A stretch of 64,000 nt of DNA, from the NCBI RefSeq assembly GCF_024713975.1, contig NC_091098.1, forward strand, positions 21,238,816 to 21,302,815. Reading direction: 5' to 3'. Within the stretch, counting starts at the first letter, position 1. Every line of letters starts with the position of its first letter. This DNA comes from Paralichthys olivaceus (taxonomy: Eukaryota > Chordata > Actinopteri > Pleuronectiformes > Paralichthyidae). The notes beneath the pieces were generated by a model, which did not search any database, was not told where the DNA came from, and saw nothing but the letters and a program-made list of their open reading frames with translations. This document shows, piece by piece, positions 12,061 to 45,528 of this stretch. A program made the translations under genes and the position numbers.

Positions 12061-14933
12061 TTATTTTTGATGAAGACATGGAGGATTGCTAAAAGAACTT
12101 GGAACACATGGAATATTTAACACTTTTAATGAAACATATCCATCGTTTGGAAAGACAACTTTGTCTTATACCATTTTAATTTTGCTTTTCAACATGTTTG
12201 TATTTTCTTCAGTCATGAGACAACACCAGGCTGCATCTCTCAGTTTCAGGGGTTTTATCAAATTAGAACAAATGGTTATTTGGGTAATTAAATCAAATTC
12301 AAACCTCCTTGAGAGAATCAAAAACTGATAGCTTCGCACCATGTTGTCTATTTTGTCTTGAGAAATAATGATAATATAGACTGTTCCCAGGCCATGGGCA
12401 CAGTAGTTCAGTAAGGCCAAGATACAGATAACATATTGCGTCTAACAGAAAGGCTGATTGATTTAACCTAATTCCTGAGGGTCATTAACTATAGCTCTCC
12501 AAAACTGAATAAATAAGACTGAAATGCTTTTTCTGCACATCAGAGGAACTTTTTTTTGATGCAGTCTCTGAGGACTGTGTGACCTACAGTTTGATGACGG
12601 TGGCAGCTTCACAATATGGTGTCAAAACAAAAATGCCAAAAATAACACACTAACCAAAATAAACTCAACTGGCAAGTCTTTGTTACTCTGCTGTATCTTT
12701 ACACGGATACAGGGAGGGGGTGTTACAGGCAATATTCAGATTTAGTGTATGATAGATATATCCGATCAAGCTAAACTATCAGAGTTTCCCTGTTAGTCGG
12801 GCATTTGTCTATTTGCCCAAAGTTTTGTAATTGTATACATTTTTCTCAGTTTACATCATTATGAAACAAATTTGTTACCAAGTGTCCCCACATGTTGATA
12901 GTTAAATGATACATCTTACATTAACAAGCTATTAAACATATGTTGCCAAGCAAGTATCAGTTAGCTAGCTTATAAGCAGATGGTGGTTTCCCTGACCAAC
13001 TTTTAACCTGTTAAGTTGTTATTTTGTCTTTTAAAGATACTCAAAGAAAGATTTCCGCTACAGTCTTTCCCCCTAAAATAGACTTATGTCATGTTCTAAA
13101 TAAACAAAATAGGAATAAAATAAAGACTGTAGAGTTTTTAATATGAAATAAAATGCATTTTCTCTGAACTTAACAGGTCGTCATAGTACACAGCAACAGC
13201 AGAGATGTCAATGGGGCTGCATTAAGAAGAGAGTTTGCATGTCCAGGATTCTATTGATAATCAAAACGAGACTTCATGTCATTGATACTGTGTGGATCAA
13301 TCTGCCCACACATATTTGTGCTATAGAGCTCACGTGTGGTTAAGGCCACAATGGATAAAGTCAAGTAATTTAGAAGAAGAACAAAATATTCCATCAATAA
13401 AATTAAAAACTTAACTCCACTGCCACTACTGTCTCTTCTCCTTCCGTTCCTTATGTAACCAACCATCCTTCCCGACCTCCATGATCATATTTGCTTAGTC
13501 TTTTACTTGACTGATATCGACTCTTATCAAGAACTCCTTGGCTATGTACCCCTGCTCAGTGATGATATGATGTGGATAAAGTGGCTGAATGTTTGCCATT
13601 CCTGAACTATCACACACAGGATACAGCAGTGCCTCATGACCTCTTTATCAATTTCTTTTGTGCAACAGGAGAGGAGGAAATTGTCAGAATAAGCTCTGCA
13701 TCACCGGTCTAAGATAAATTTAGTCTCTTGTCGACTCCAACATTGATTTTCTGTAGCCAGAAATGGAATAGTAGTTTGATGGTCTTTTGGATAAAGCGGG
13801 CTGCCGGCCTGTGTGTCTACACTTCTCCCATTTCTTATCTCTCTCCAGTTTCTCTGTCTCCCCGTCTCTCTTGCACACATTTATCTAGAATTGGCCCATG
13901 TACATTGCATGTCTCTGCAAATCAGATAAACCTCTGATGAAGGCACATTGAGCCTGTCATCCACGGTAGTTTGCTCCGAGGCACGATTACACTGTGTCTG
14001 GGATGTGGAACTGAGGCCCAGACATAGTTTTCTAAAGAAGACCCCACTTTTTTGGATGAGGCTTTTTGTGCTGGTTTTGAAATAAATATGTAAGACATGA
14101 GAAGATCGAATCATATTTAATATCCTCAGCTGGTCAACTTTGCTTATTGTAAGAAAAAATATTCTTGGCCGGGACAGTCATTCAAGTGATAACCCCTTTC
14201 CAGTCTTTATGCTAAGCCAGTGATACTCACTGGCTTAATAATCACAGAAAATACTTTAAGCAGCTACTTTATTCATACATTGAATACTAATAGATGTATA
14301 GGTCTATGGAAAACCACAAGTGTCATGGAAATAGCAATAAGGCATTTCATCATTTAATAAATAATTGTACAATAAAACATATGTATGAATACATTTGTTT
14401 ACAAATTGATTTATAGATCCATAAATAAATTGACAAAATACAATTGTGGCCCTCCATACATACAGGCCAACATTGACACGTGTGTTACTGACATGTTGGA
14501 TGTAGACTAATGCACAGGTCAGAATCAAGTGATCTGTGCAGTCTAGACGTTTGTCCCTTCCTCCCTGGATGGATGGTGCCTGCAGCAGTAGAGGATCAGG
14601 ATTTGGGGGAAGGATGATTTCGGATGAGCAAGTTGTGGCATCTGAAACCCGTAATGGGGAGTCAGAAAAAAATGGTCACAGAGCAGCAGGGCTCATTACC
14701 ACATAAGCGAATCATCTATCAGACATGGCAACCCTGACACACATGAAAACAGGCACATATGATGCAGTCTCTCACACACATTCGTTCAGCCAACCTATCA
14801 GACCTCTCCACCGCTGCAGGAGCAGAGCAGGAGGAAAACTGGCTCATGAGAGGATGAGCTACAGTATGCTGCCTGGTTACTGATGAGCTATCTGCAGACT
14901 GACGTATAGGTTATATTCCCCCAAATGCCTGAA

Positions 14934-14956
14934 CACACGCACGCACGCGCACGCAC

Positions 14957-15020
<64 letters not shown>
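14934..15020. repeat. (CA)n microsatellite with ACGC variants
   Basis: Begins with interrupted ACGCACGC units and becomes a pure CA run to 15020. Alternating purine-pyrimidine with CG steps is the classic Z-DNA-prone composition. Confidence 0.95.
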
Positions 15021-15022
<2 letters not shown>

Positions 15023-15439
15023 TAACAGCGAGCTTTGCCACAGCTGCTCTGACAGTGTCATAACTCCTGTCCCTTAATGGAAAATTGGGTTGTATGTCAA
15101 AGGCTCAGCTGGGTGATGTGCAGGGGAAAGAATGTCCCATATGGTCGTCTGACTCTCCACGCTTCACTCCAGAGGACATGGTCGCTATGACAGGCTGTAC
15201 GATGTCATTACTGCTGTAGACACTGGAAGTCATGACGAGCACGATCAAGAACCCAGTGGAGTTTGAGAAGGTGCATGCCGCTGCAATGGCCCTGAATGAT
15301 GTGATTATCCCAAAGTCTGACCATAAGGAAGAGGAGACAGACTTTTGATCGCCATGTAACGTTTCTTTGTTTCTTTCCAATTAGAAGAATGGAAAAAGAG
15401 GAGGGGCTGGCCCATGCATATCAAACAGAAGACTCTAGC

Positions 15440-15850
15440 TCCTCAATATATTCTGTACTTGGGCACAAATGTGCACTTGGTCTCAAAGAAGAAGTGATTT
15501 GATTTTAGTGGTCAAAGGTCAAAGGCCAAGATCACTGGGACGTCACAAACCCCTTTTTCTTGTGAACATGTTATCTTAAAAACAGACTGAGAGAAGTCTT
15601 TCAAATTTGGTACGAAGGTTAACTTGGACTCAAAGAAGAACTGAGTAGATGTTTTGATGTAGGAGGGTCAAAGGTCAAAGTCACAGTGGTCTCACAAAAC
15701 CTGTTTTCTGCCTCTCCAACATGAGATCTAGAGTCTGCCTTTATGGAATTTTGTCAAATTGTGATCAGTTTTCATGTGGACTCAAAGGTGACCTGGTTAC
15801 ATTTCAGTGGTCGAAGGTCAAAGGTGACAGTGACCTCATACTGGTCTGGA
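15440..15850. repeat. Three diverged ~150-bp tandem units with AGGTCA direct repeats
   Basis: Each unit contains a 'ggtcaaaggtca'-type core: exact at 15510-15521 and 15666-15677, diverged near 15809-15827. Spacing is 156 and about 143 bases. Flanking text also recurs ('actcaaagaagaa', 'ctcacaaaacc'). The core is a perfect DR1 arrangement of two nuclear-receptor half-sites one base apart. The family looks like a known fish tandem-type repeat; receptor binding is only a possibility. Confidence 0.65.
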
Positions 15851-15934
15851 TAACAAAATGTGTGTAGACCTCTTTATGTACAGTCTTTTGTTTAAACTGA
15901 TACTGCACAGTTTGACAGAGGCATATAACCACAG

Positions 15935-16170
15935 GATGGTAATTCTAATTATAAATGTTTTTGTACTACTGTTTGTCTATATAATCCATGTACTGTTAAG
16001 AAATGTTGGAGATGAGAAGATCTACATGAGACTGATTTCTGTGTGGTTAATAACTCTTCAACCAGCAGCCCGTTAGCTTAGCCTAGCGTTATGAGTGGAA
16101 ACAGCAAGCCTGGCTCTGTCAAAAAGCAGCACATATAGCTCATTGATGACCAACCATACATCTTGATTGT
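15935..16170 (+). repeat. Dispersed repeat, family E copy 1
   Basis: Shares 'taatccatgtactgt' and 'agcacatatag' (followed by a GCTCA sequence) with 18120-18265. It also contains 'cccgttagcttagcctagcg' and 'agcctggctctgtc', phrases typical of a common percomorph repeat. Confidence 0.55.
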
Positions 16171-17699
16171 TCATTTGGACAGTTATGAGAGTGGTATTGA
16201 TCTTCTCATCTAATTCTCAGCAGGAAAACAAATTAGCATATTTCCCAAAATGTCAAACTGTTCCTTTTAACAGCCTATTAGTATTTTCAAATAAAAGCTG
16301 TCAATGTATAATCATATTATGATGGATCACTCCGTCAGCCCTCTCCTGGACAAAAGAATGGAATACAGCAGCCAACATTGGCAGAAAAATAAGAATAAAA
16401 GCTGATTTTCTCGAATCGTACTGGACTTATTGAAGTGACGTCTTGTTCAATCAGTCCGTCGCTCTGTGTCTGACTGTTCAGCCCAAAGCTGCTGTGATGT
16501 GACAGGTTGAGGGGCAGGGCAGCTCGCAGCCTGTGATGGTCTGTGTGCTTTGGGCGACTCAATGAGGCACACAAACATCACCAGACAGCAGAGCACAGCC
16601 TTCCTATAGCCCTGAACCCTGAGGACTGGCTCACATTAATATTAACTATAATAAGCTGTATTAGCATATTGTGCATAATATGCTAGAAACGTAGTTTAGT
16701 ATTCATTCAGTTAAAGCATCTGCTGCTGTACATCATGTTATTCTTTGTCAGTGTGTTTCCATTGTCTCTTTGTGTGACTGTGAGCACTGTGTTTGCAGCT
16801 ATTGGCATCCATGCATTATGATGTACATGTGAACTGGTGTATGAATGTGTGTCAGTGTGTGCTGTGTATACTAAGCAGTTTATCATGTCTGCTCTGCATA
16901 TTTTCTCCTTCCTCCCAAGTGCAGTGAGGTGAGCCATGTCCACACAGCCCGGTGCTCCGCACGGGTCTGCAGGAAAGATAAGACCCTGTGTGTCCCTACC
17001 GGAGGGAAATCGACTCCCCTGGTCTGCCTCCCCTCATACCCCTGAATTATGACTCTCCCCAAAAATCCCTGTTTATGCACATTGTTCCCCATCACCACAC
17101 CTAACCCCCACTTCCTGCCCACGTGGGCCATTTGGCACAGCCTGGGGGCATGTCAAGAGTGAGTGCTCTTCTGGCTGCTTAATTAGACATCCACGCCAGA
17201 CATGGGGAAATGTGCTGGGATGGGAGTCGAGGCAGGGGCGCATGAGGTGCTCGGGATGGGGGTTGACTGTTGTTATGAGCTGGGGGAGAGGGTTACAACT
17301 GGAGATGTGATGTGCACATCTGGAGAACAGCTAAAAGCAACTGTATCTGTGCCACCTAATCATGTGGTTCCAGCTAAAGTCTGTTTCTACAGCATGACTA
17401 ACTAAATATTTCCTAATCAGTGGTGTGTATTCCAGATTATATCTTAAAATCAAAAGTATTGAGAGCGAAAGAATTGACCCTAAGCCACACTGTTTGTCAA
17501 CCCTGTGAAATTGATCTCCTTGCTCACTCAAAGCCTAACAGTAATCAATGGTCAGCTGTTAGTGATCAGAATTAGGTAATAGTCAACATTACACAACGTT
17601 AGCTGAAGTCAGTCAAGCTTCCGAATCATTAACATTAGCTGTGACACAAATAAAACTTGTAGAAAGTTGGAGACTCATATGGTATTAAAGAAATGTAAT

Positions 17700-17945
17700 T
17701 ACCGCCAAGCAGGTTGCTTTCTCACCCCAGTCTGTTTGTTTGAAAGTATTATACAAAAACTATGAGACAGATTAACATGAAACTTCATTAGGGGATGTAG
17801 TACGGGTCAGGGAAGAACTCCACTCCACTTTAATGTGGATTTGGATCAGGGAGCGGATCCAGGATGTTTTTTTTTTTCTCACTTTCTATAACATTATAAC
17901 ATTTTGATGGTTCTTGATGAAAAAACATCAGGCAAATTTAGATGA
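17700..17945 (+). repeat. Dispersed repeat, family A copy
   Basis: Contains 'gggtcagggaagaactcc', 'ggatttggatcagggag' and 'tttctcactttctataacat', in the same order as the 4575-4765 copy, so the two are diverged copies of one element. Related pieces lie at 39415-39640 (opposite orientation), 48600-48795 and 63180-63265. Confidence 0.65.
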
Positions 17946-18119
17946 CTGACATCTGTCTGGTGGAGGTATGTGCTCTATAGTGTCTTCAAATACTATTTTT
18001 TCCTCACGGTCACTGAACTCACCAAAACACGAATAACTAGTTAAATGAAGTAACGTGTGAACACTCCCAAATTTAAATAAAGGCTGTTTTTCCTGTTCAT
18101 TCAACATTTTCATTTATTT

Positions 18120-18265
18120 TGTTGTACTTATACTGCTCAATGTCTATGTAATCCATGTACTGTAAAGTAATTGTATGATATATTGAAAAAAATGGTTAGG
18201 TGAGAAGGAACAGTTGTGCAAAGGTATAAATACATCCAAATACCAGCACATATAGAGCTCACTCA
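18120..18265 (+). repeat. Dispersed repeat, family E copy 2
   Basis: 'gtctatgtaatccatgtact' and 'cagcacatatagagctcact' match the copy at 15935-16170 with a few differences. The GTTAGCTTAG section is missing, so this copy is internally deleted. Confidence 0.5.
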
Positions 18266-19157
18266 TTATTGTTGGTGGTTGAAAAAGAAATGTTTCCTTT
18301 TTAATCCATTTCATGTATTTCACAAAGTCAAATGGTGTTTGTCAGGCTAGTGTTTGTCAAACCCTAGCCACAGTTCAGTACATTAAATACAAACTCTGGC
18401 TTTTATCTCACCAGTTCATTGTTTTCATCCTCACTATCTTTCCCCCTTTGTGTGTGCATTTATTTCTTCATCCCATCAACTTTGATCTGTTCGTACTGAA
18501 AGCGCTTCACCTTCACAAGGGCTCCATAAATCTCTCTTGATCTCTCTCAGGATGAAGAGGCAGGTCCAGAATATGAACAAGCATCTAGCCCGTCTGGACC
18601 GTAGTGGAGCAAGGCATCATCTGAAACGTCTTTCATCTGTTTGCGGGAGCATGTACGCTCACACAGACACCAGAGGATGGTTTAGATTACAGGGAAAACA
18701 AGGTTTGGTGTCTGCACTTCCTGAATGTTAATATGCTGCAGAGGCTTTGTGTTTTAAGTGGTAGCTACTAAGCAGACAGACCTGTTTCATCATGGCTGCA
18801 CTTTATAATCTGTGGCAAACAACAGACTGATAAGAGACTGTCCCACTGAATTATATAGATTCAGGAGGCGTCTTTCAGTCCCATCAATATAAATTGTTTC
18901 ACTAAATGAACTCAGACAGACATTTTCCCTGTATTGATAATCCTTGATACCCCATAGGTTTTTAATTTAATTATAATTTTGCCTTCTTAATCTTTACATG
19001 GTGTTTCTTATCTACTCTATCTTATGATTGCATTTAAAATATCCCATTGCAATACACATTGAAGCTTTCGTGATACTTAACATAAACTCGGTTGCAGCAG
19101 TGGTGAGCAGGAACAGAAAGTGCCATATCACCCATATCAGAAGTCACAGTGAATTAC

Positions 19158-19349
19158 CTTGAAAAATGAAGCCACACAACATTCACTGTGAAGGCAGACA
19201 AAATAAATATTTAAAAAATAAAAGAACGGAGTCTCACCGGTGAAGGTTGCACTGACGTTAGTTGCAGCTGGTTCCTCAATGTGGACCTTTTTCCATTTTA
19301 CATCAATTCGATTTTCGTTGTTGAAACTTGAAATCTTCTTTGGGTTTGG
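19158..19349 (-). other. Exon-like pair on the minus strand, unknown
   Basis: On the minus strand, TTTTCCCAG precedes an open segment 19349-19238 (112 nt) ending CACCG before GTGAGA. One frame is open, reading PNPKKISSFNNENRIDVKW and on to SATFT. About 50 bases further, CTTCACAG precedes a 28-nt segment (19185-19158) ending AAG before GTAATT, and the phase carries through. I recognise no family and no first exon or end. It could be chance, a lost gene or an antisense transcript near the ddx23 promoter. Confidence 0.2.
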
Positions 19350-19739
19350 CTGGGAAAATAAATAAACTGCATTACATGGGCAGGATTGGTATCAACGCAC
19401 CATTTATATAATTTATCCCGGGCAAGATTAACCCACAGTTTCAGATTTGTAAAACCTTTATCTATACACACTATTGTGATTTTGATTAGAACAGGTCTGA
19501 AGTTAAATGTTTCCCCCTCCCCCACAAGCAGAACAAATGTCTGACACGTGAAACTGTATTTCCAAAAACATTTAACTTCTCTACGTCAGTCAAATCAGGA
19601 TTTAACAAATGTACGTAGAGTGGCGTCTGATCTTTTACCTGGTTTCACGTGGTGAAACAGGGAAACCTTGTTCATGGCGTCACTTCGTGTTTGCTCGTGA
19701 CGCTGTCGCCACCTTGTGCTCGAGATAGAAAATTATTTT

Positions 19740-19980
19740 ATTTTTGTTCAGGCGTTTAGGTGTCCGTGTGCCAAACAAGCGAGGCCCTGAGAGGATCCGC
19801 CCGCATTGCAGGGAATTGTAGTTTGAATGCCGGTTTCCTCCCGCGTCTTCTCCACCCTGCCTCGAACTCCATACACTTCAACTCCCACAACCCCTTGCTC
19901 GCTTCAGCTCGTGTCGGGAGATATGGCGTCTGCTTGAAGCGTTGATAAATCGCAAATAGTTTGTTGACAAGCGGGAAAAT
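19740..19980 (+). promoter_or_regulatory. ddx23 promoter and non-coding exon 1
   Basis: A CG-richer, TATA-less block. The first exon ends at 19980 ('gcgggaaaat' before GTGAGT) and is spliced to the coding exon at 20607. It contains a ZNF143-type motif at 19811-19822 and, if the start site lies upstream, a four-codon uORF (ATG GCG TCT GCT TGA, 19923-19937). The transcription start itself is not visible. Confidence 0.6.
19811..19822 (-). promoter_or_regulatory. ZNF143/Staf-type binding motif
   Basis: The plus strand reads GGGAATTGTAGT, whose complement ACTACAATTCCC is the core of the SBS motif bound by ZNF143 (Staf), typical of TATA-less housekeeping promoters. It lies about 170 bases 5' of the ddx23 exon-1 donor, in the expected promoter region. 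Confidence 0.6.
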
Positions 19981-20606
19981 GTGAGTTTTAATGTTGTGAA
20001 CGACGCGTTGACCTTCTGGGTTTTATAACCTGCAAACATTTGACTCCGCGGAGGGTTTTACAAGTCGCTGTTTATTGAATGTGATTAGCTTTCTTGCTAA
20101 GTTGTTAGCTAACTGCTGGAGCTAGCTTGTTCACGATATTCACTGCATTAATTCTGCACAGGCTGAGTTACTTTATTTGATTTAGTTAACCACGTCTTGT
20201 TCGGGAAATGCCTTATTTATTTAACTTTTACATAAGAAGCTGATCAACCTTTAACTCCGTGGTGGCGTTTAAGCAGTGTGTGTGATAATAGAGCATCCAC
20301 CCACAGTGTAAATATGTTTTCAACATGGTGTATTGAGTTGTCTACATTGCATTGGACAACATTCATCTTAAAACCGAATGTTAACCAGGCTAAACTACAT
20401 TAAGCCATAAAGTAATAAACCTTTAGTTTATCAGTTCTTTTTTTGCACATATTTGCTTTGTTTTACAACTTTCTTGAGTTTCCATAATTTTGTACACATT
20501 CAACATTTCATGTCCACTTAAAGGAAGCTGAATATAGTAATTACGACTAGTGTACTACAACAAAAAAGTACAAAAATCCATAATTTAATTTAATCTGTCT
20601 TTCCAG

Positions 20607-25617
<5,011 letters not shown>

Positions 25618-28600
25618 TGTACCGATTCAGACTGTTTCATCGTGTTGTATCTTTACACATCAAGGGATTTTCTCTCCAAGTTAACTTTGCCAATATCTGA
25701 AGTTGTTTCTCACCTTGCCTCCCGTGTCTGTTTTTGTCTTTTATTCCAGTCCCGGACAGAAACTGACACAAGTGGTTTTAGAAATCCACAGCAGAGGTTT
25801 TGGGATGGCACAAGGGCATTTCAAAGGTTATGAATGTGACTCCATGATTACTTAGCAGGACACTGATAATGTTTGCTGTAAAGATACTGCCCTTCAATTA
25901 CTATCAAATGTGATAAATGCCAGCGGGGATGTGGGAGTAGATGTATAGTGAGGACTATGTTGTGCATTTTTAAATTGAGCCTTGCCAATTATCAAAATCT
26001 GAGTTCCCTGTTAAAGAGACCAAGAGAGAAGACTTAAGAGATTTTCACAAATACATCAGCTGGCTAAACTGTAGTAAAATGTTTTGAATATAAACATTTG
26101 TATGAAGTGAATACAGAACGTTTGTGTGAAATCTGTTTCATCATCGTCCAAAGATTTACTGTAAAAAGACTAAACATCTGCAAGTTTGGTACAGAAAAGG
26201 CTTCAATTCACTATGAATGCAGGGACATTAAGATTCAAATATCTGAATTTGTAATCTGTCATTTGTATTTCAGATAATCTTTTTCAGTTTTACACACGAG
26301 GACTGTTTCAGTGTTTATATATAGAGACACCTGACAATTGCTCTAAGATCTAATATCAACCTCACAGTTGCAGTAACAATGTGTTGTAGGATAAATCATC
26401 TGGAAACCATTGGTACAAAACTTAACTCAGATCGTTGGTTAGTGGGACACAAAAAAATGACCCCAACAGTTAAAAGTACATAAAATGTCATGTTTATTTT
26501 GTTGAAGTCATATTTTTACTCATTGTTGTAAATCTATTTTCAAATAGAAAGCATTCTATACAGCATCAGGCAGGAAATGTCTCACTTTTTACACGTCTGC
26601 TGTCTCTTCTGATAAATAGAGGGAAGAGGCGTGTTGGGCCACGCTAGCACGCTGTGTTAGTCTGGTGGATACATCATTATATTTAGTGCAGTTATTGCAT
26701 CACAAAGCAACCATCCCCAAAGAAAAGTAGTGCAATTCTTTTTTCTTTTTTTTTTCTCTACTCACACAAACGAGGAAGTCCAGATGGTCTAAGGCGTTTA
26801 AAGTTTCTCAATGTTTGGCTTCGTATTGCATACAGAATAAGACAGAGGAAACAAAATAATAACCCTTGTAAAAATTGTGCTTCGTAAATTGAAAAACCTC
26901 AACTGCCTTTTCAGTTGCTAAATTGGTCCGCTTTGAAAAACATACTCTGCCAAAACATAGTGAAAAGAACTAATTGGTGAACTTGCTGGGCTTTAATAAT
27001 TCAATCATTCTTTTTTTTTTATTATTCTAATGACAAATTAAAAATTAAATCACAGATCTGGGGCAAGTTTTAGTGAGTGACTTCTAAAAGTGCGTGAAAC
27101 TGTGAGTCCACCCAATGTCATGGAAAAGGAGTTCCCCAATATTAAGGGTTGTGGATAAATAAACGGATGCATTCAGATTTTCAGTAGTCGTGTTGTTAGT
27201 GGTGTGAGGAGTGAGTAGCCCCAAAGACAAGACCATCACTACGAGACAACGAGGAGAATCAGAATCAATGCATTACTAAAATACTGTAAAAAGAAACAAT
27301 CAGGTTTCATGCAACACTTGCATAGATTTTTTTCTTCTTTTTGTTTTTAAATCATGCTGATTTTTTCCTTTTTTTTTTTTAATCTTCAAAATATACAGCA
27401 CACTAGATAGCGATACCTGTGAGACATGGAAGCAGTAAACCAGTGAAAGCGGACTGTGGCAAAGTATCTACCCTGTATGTGAACACAAGCAGGTTCGCTG
27501 TCCGAACTCGTTCATCGGCTCATGGACTTAAAATGGTGCAGGAACAGAGTGACTTTGTGCCATGGGTGCTACGAGTCCACCGGGAGCACGATACCTGTTC
27601 TGTGCATGAACTGGAGCGATGAGCGTGTGGGACTAACACCTGAGGATCTGCCTTGGTTTAAAAAAACAAACAGTAAAACTGCAAAATGTGACGCGAGTGT
27701 TTGAAATCGGGGGGAAGAGGTGAGATTATGTGTGGATGCTACAATCAATGACGTGCTACAATCGAATTACAGGGCGATCGGTTTGGGTCGGAGGTGCAAA
27801 AAAGGCTCGCAAGCTTACATTCTCTGAAGACTGGATCTGAAGAGGAGCTGCAGCTGCGCAGCGTGTGCTTGAAATATGTCGATGACTCGATGTAAACAAG
27901 CAAGTTTGGCAAATAATTCATCCTGTAGAAGGCGACATTCCCTTTTCTCGGTTGTGTTTACATTCTCTGTGCCCGTGTTTTTTTTTGTTTTGTTTTTTTT
28001 TTATAGCTTTTTCGAGGTGTTGAGAGAGAGTGATTGTGCAACAGCAAAGACAAGTGATGCCCAGACCGCACTGGTACCGCGAGTGACACGACACTGTACC
28101 GCAGCTTCATACTTACACATTGGGACAGAATGACAAACTGTACGTGAGTCTCCTGAACGCCATTCACCGTCAGAGTAAAAGTGATGGCAGCATTTGTTTT
28201 TTTTTCTGAAACAGCAAACAAGTCAATATTAACAAACTCAAAACAAATCAATAGATAAAGTAGCAATGAAACAAAAGCAGGTGGCCATTCAGTATATACA
28301 TTGGAATCAAATGCATTACTATTCCTCATAAAATGATTCAACAGTAGAACATTCCTACATTAGCTTCATTCAGTTCCTGTTCTGACGTCGTGTGCAAATA
28401 GTCTTAAAATAATTATACTCATGCAATAGTAAAGATAGTTAAAAGTCTTAGGAAGTTTAAGGCCAGTATATGAGACATCGTACGATAGAGAAACCTTAGG
28501 CAAAGCAGCTAAAGTTTGAGTTTGAGTAACGGCTGGTAGCCTGAAACCTTTCCCTTGCAGAGGTGAGTAGCCCTGTTGACTTTTCTCGGAATGCCTCGAC

Positions 28601-28836
28601 CCTGAAGAGGTCGTGACATCTGCTCGGTTTAGATAAATTAAAACTGGGACTCTGGAAGAAATGTGAAGACTAAACGCCTGAACCGCTTCATTAACTGGGC
28701 ATCTATAACGTAAGAGTTTGGATTTTTGTTTTGTTTTGTTTTCCTCATCTTTAAATGTTGTGTTTGGGCTCTTGGACCTTCGGAGGGCTCGGGGTGATCT
28801 CCATGCTGAGGAGAGCGGGTGGGGGGGCCTTGTTCC
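25618..28836. other. Convergent 3' region of ddx23 (+) and cacnb3 (-)
   Basis: No coding sequence is seen. Plus-strand AATAAA lies at 27158-27163. Minus-strand AATAAA lies at 27023-27018 and 26498-26493. If the distal signals are used, the two 3'UTRs overlap. For ddx23 only weak GATAAA variants occur nearer the stop codon. Several long A/T homopolymer runs are present. Confidence 0.5.
26493..26498 (-). terminator. Candidate distal poly(A) signal for cacnb3
   Basis: TTTATT on the plus strand, AATAAA on the minus strand, would give a cacnb3 3'UTR of about 2.3 kb. A nearer one is at 27018-27023, beside a poly-A run. Confidence 0.4.

Positions 28837-45528
<16,692 letters not shown>

Larger units (their letters stand above)
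12061..19740. other. Intergenic DNA between rnd1 and ddx23
   Basis: This spacer holds the CA/CG-rich microsatellite at 14934-15020, a three-unit AGGTCA-bearing tandem repeat at 15440-15850, two copies of dispersed family E (15935-16170, 18120-18265), a family A copy (17700-17945) and an exon-like pair on the minus strand at 19158-19349. Human has no annotated protein gene between DDX23 and RND1 that I know of. Confidence 0.6.

Noticed and set aside
15105-15380. 91-codon minus-strand ORF with a hydrophobic stretch
   Set aside because: No splice context, no match I recognise, and isolated in intergenic DNA; length is within chance.
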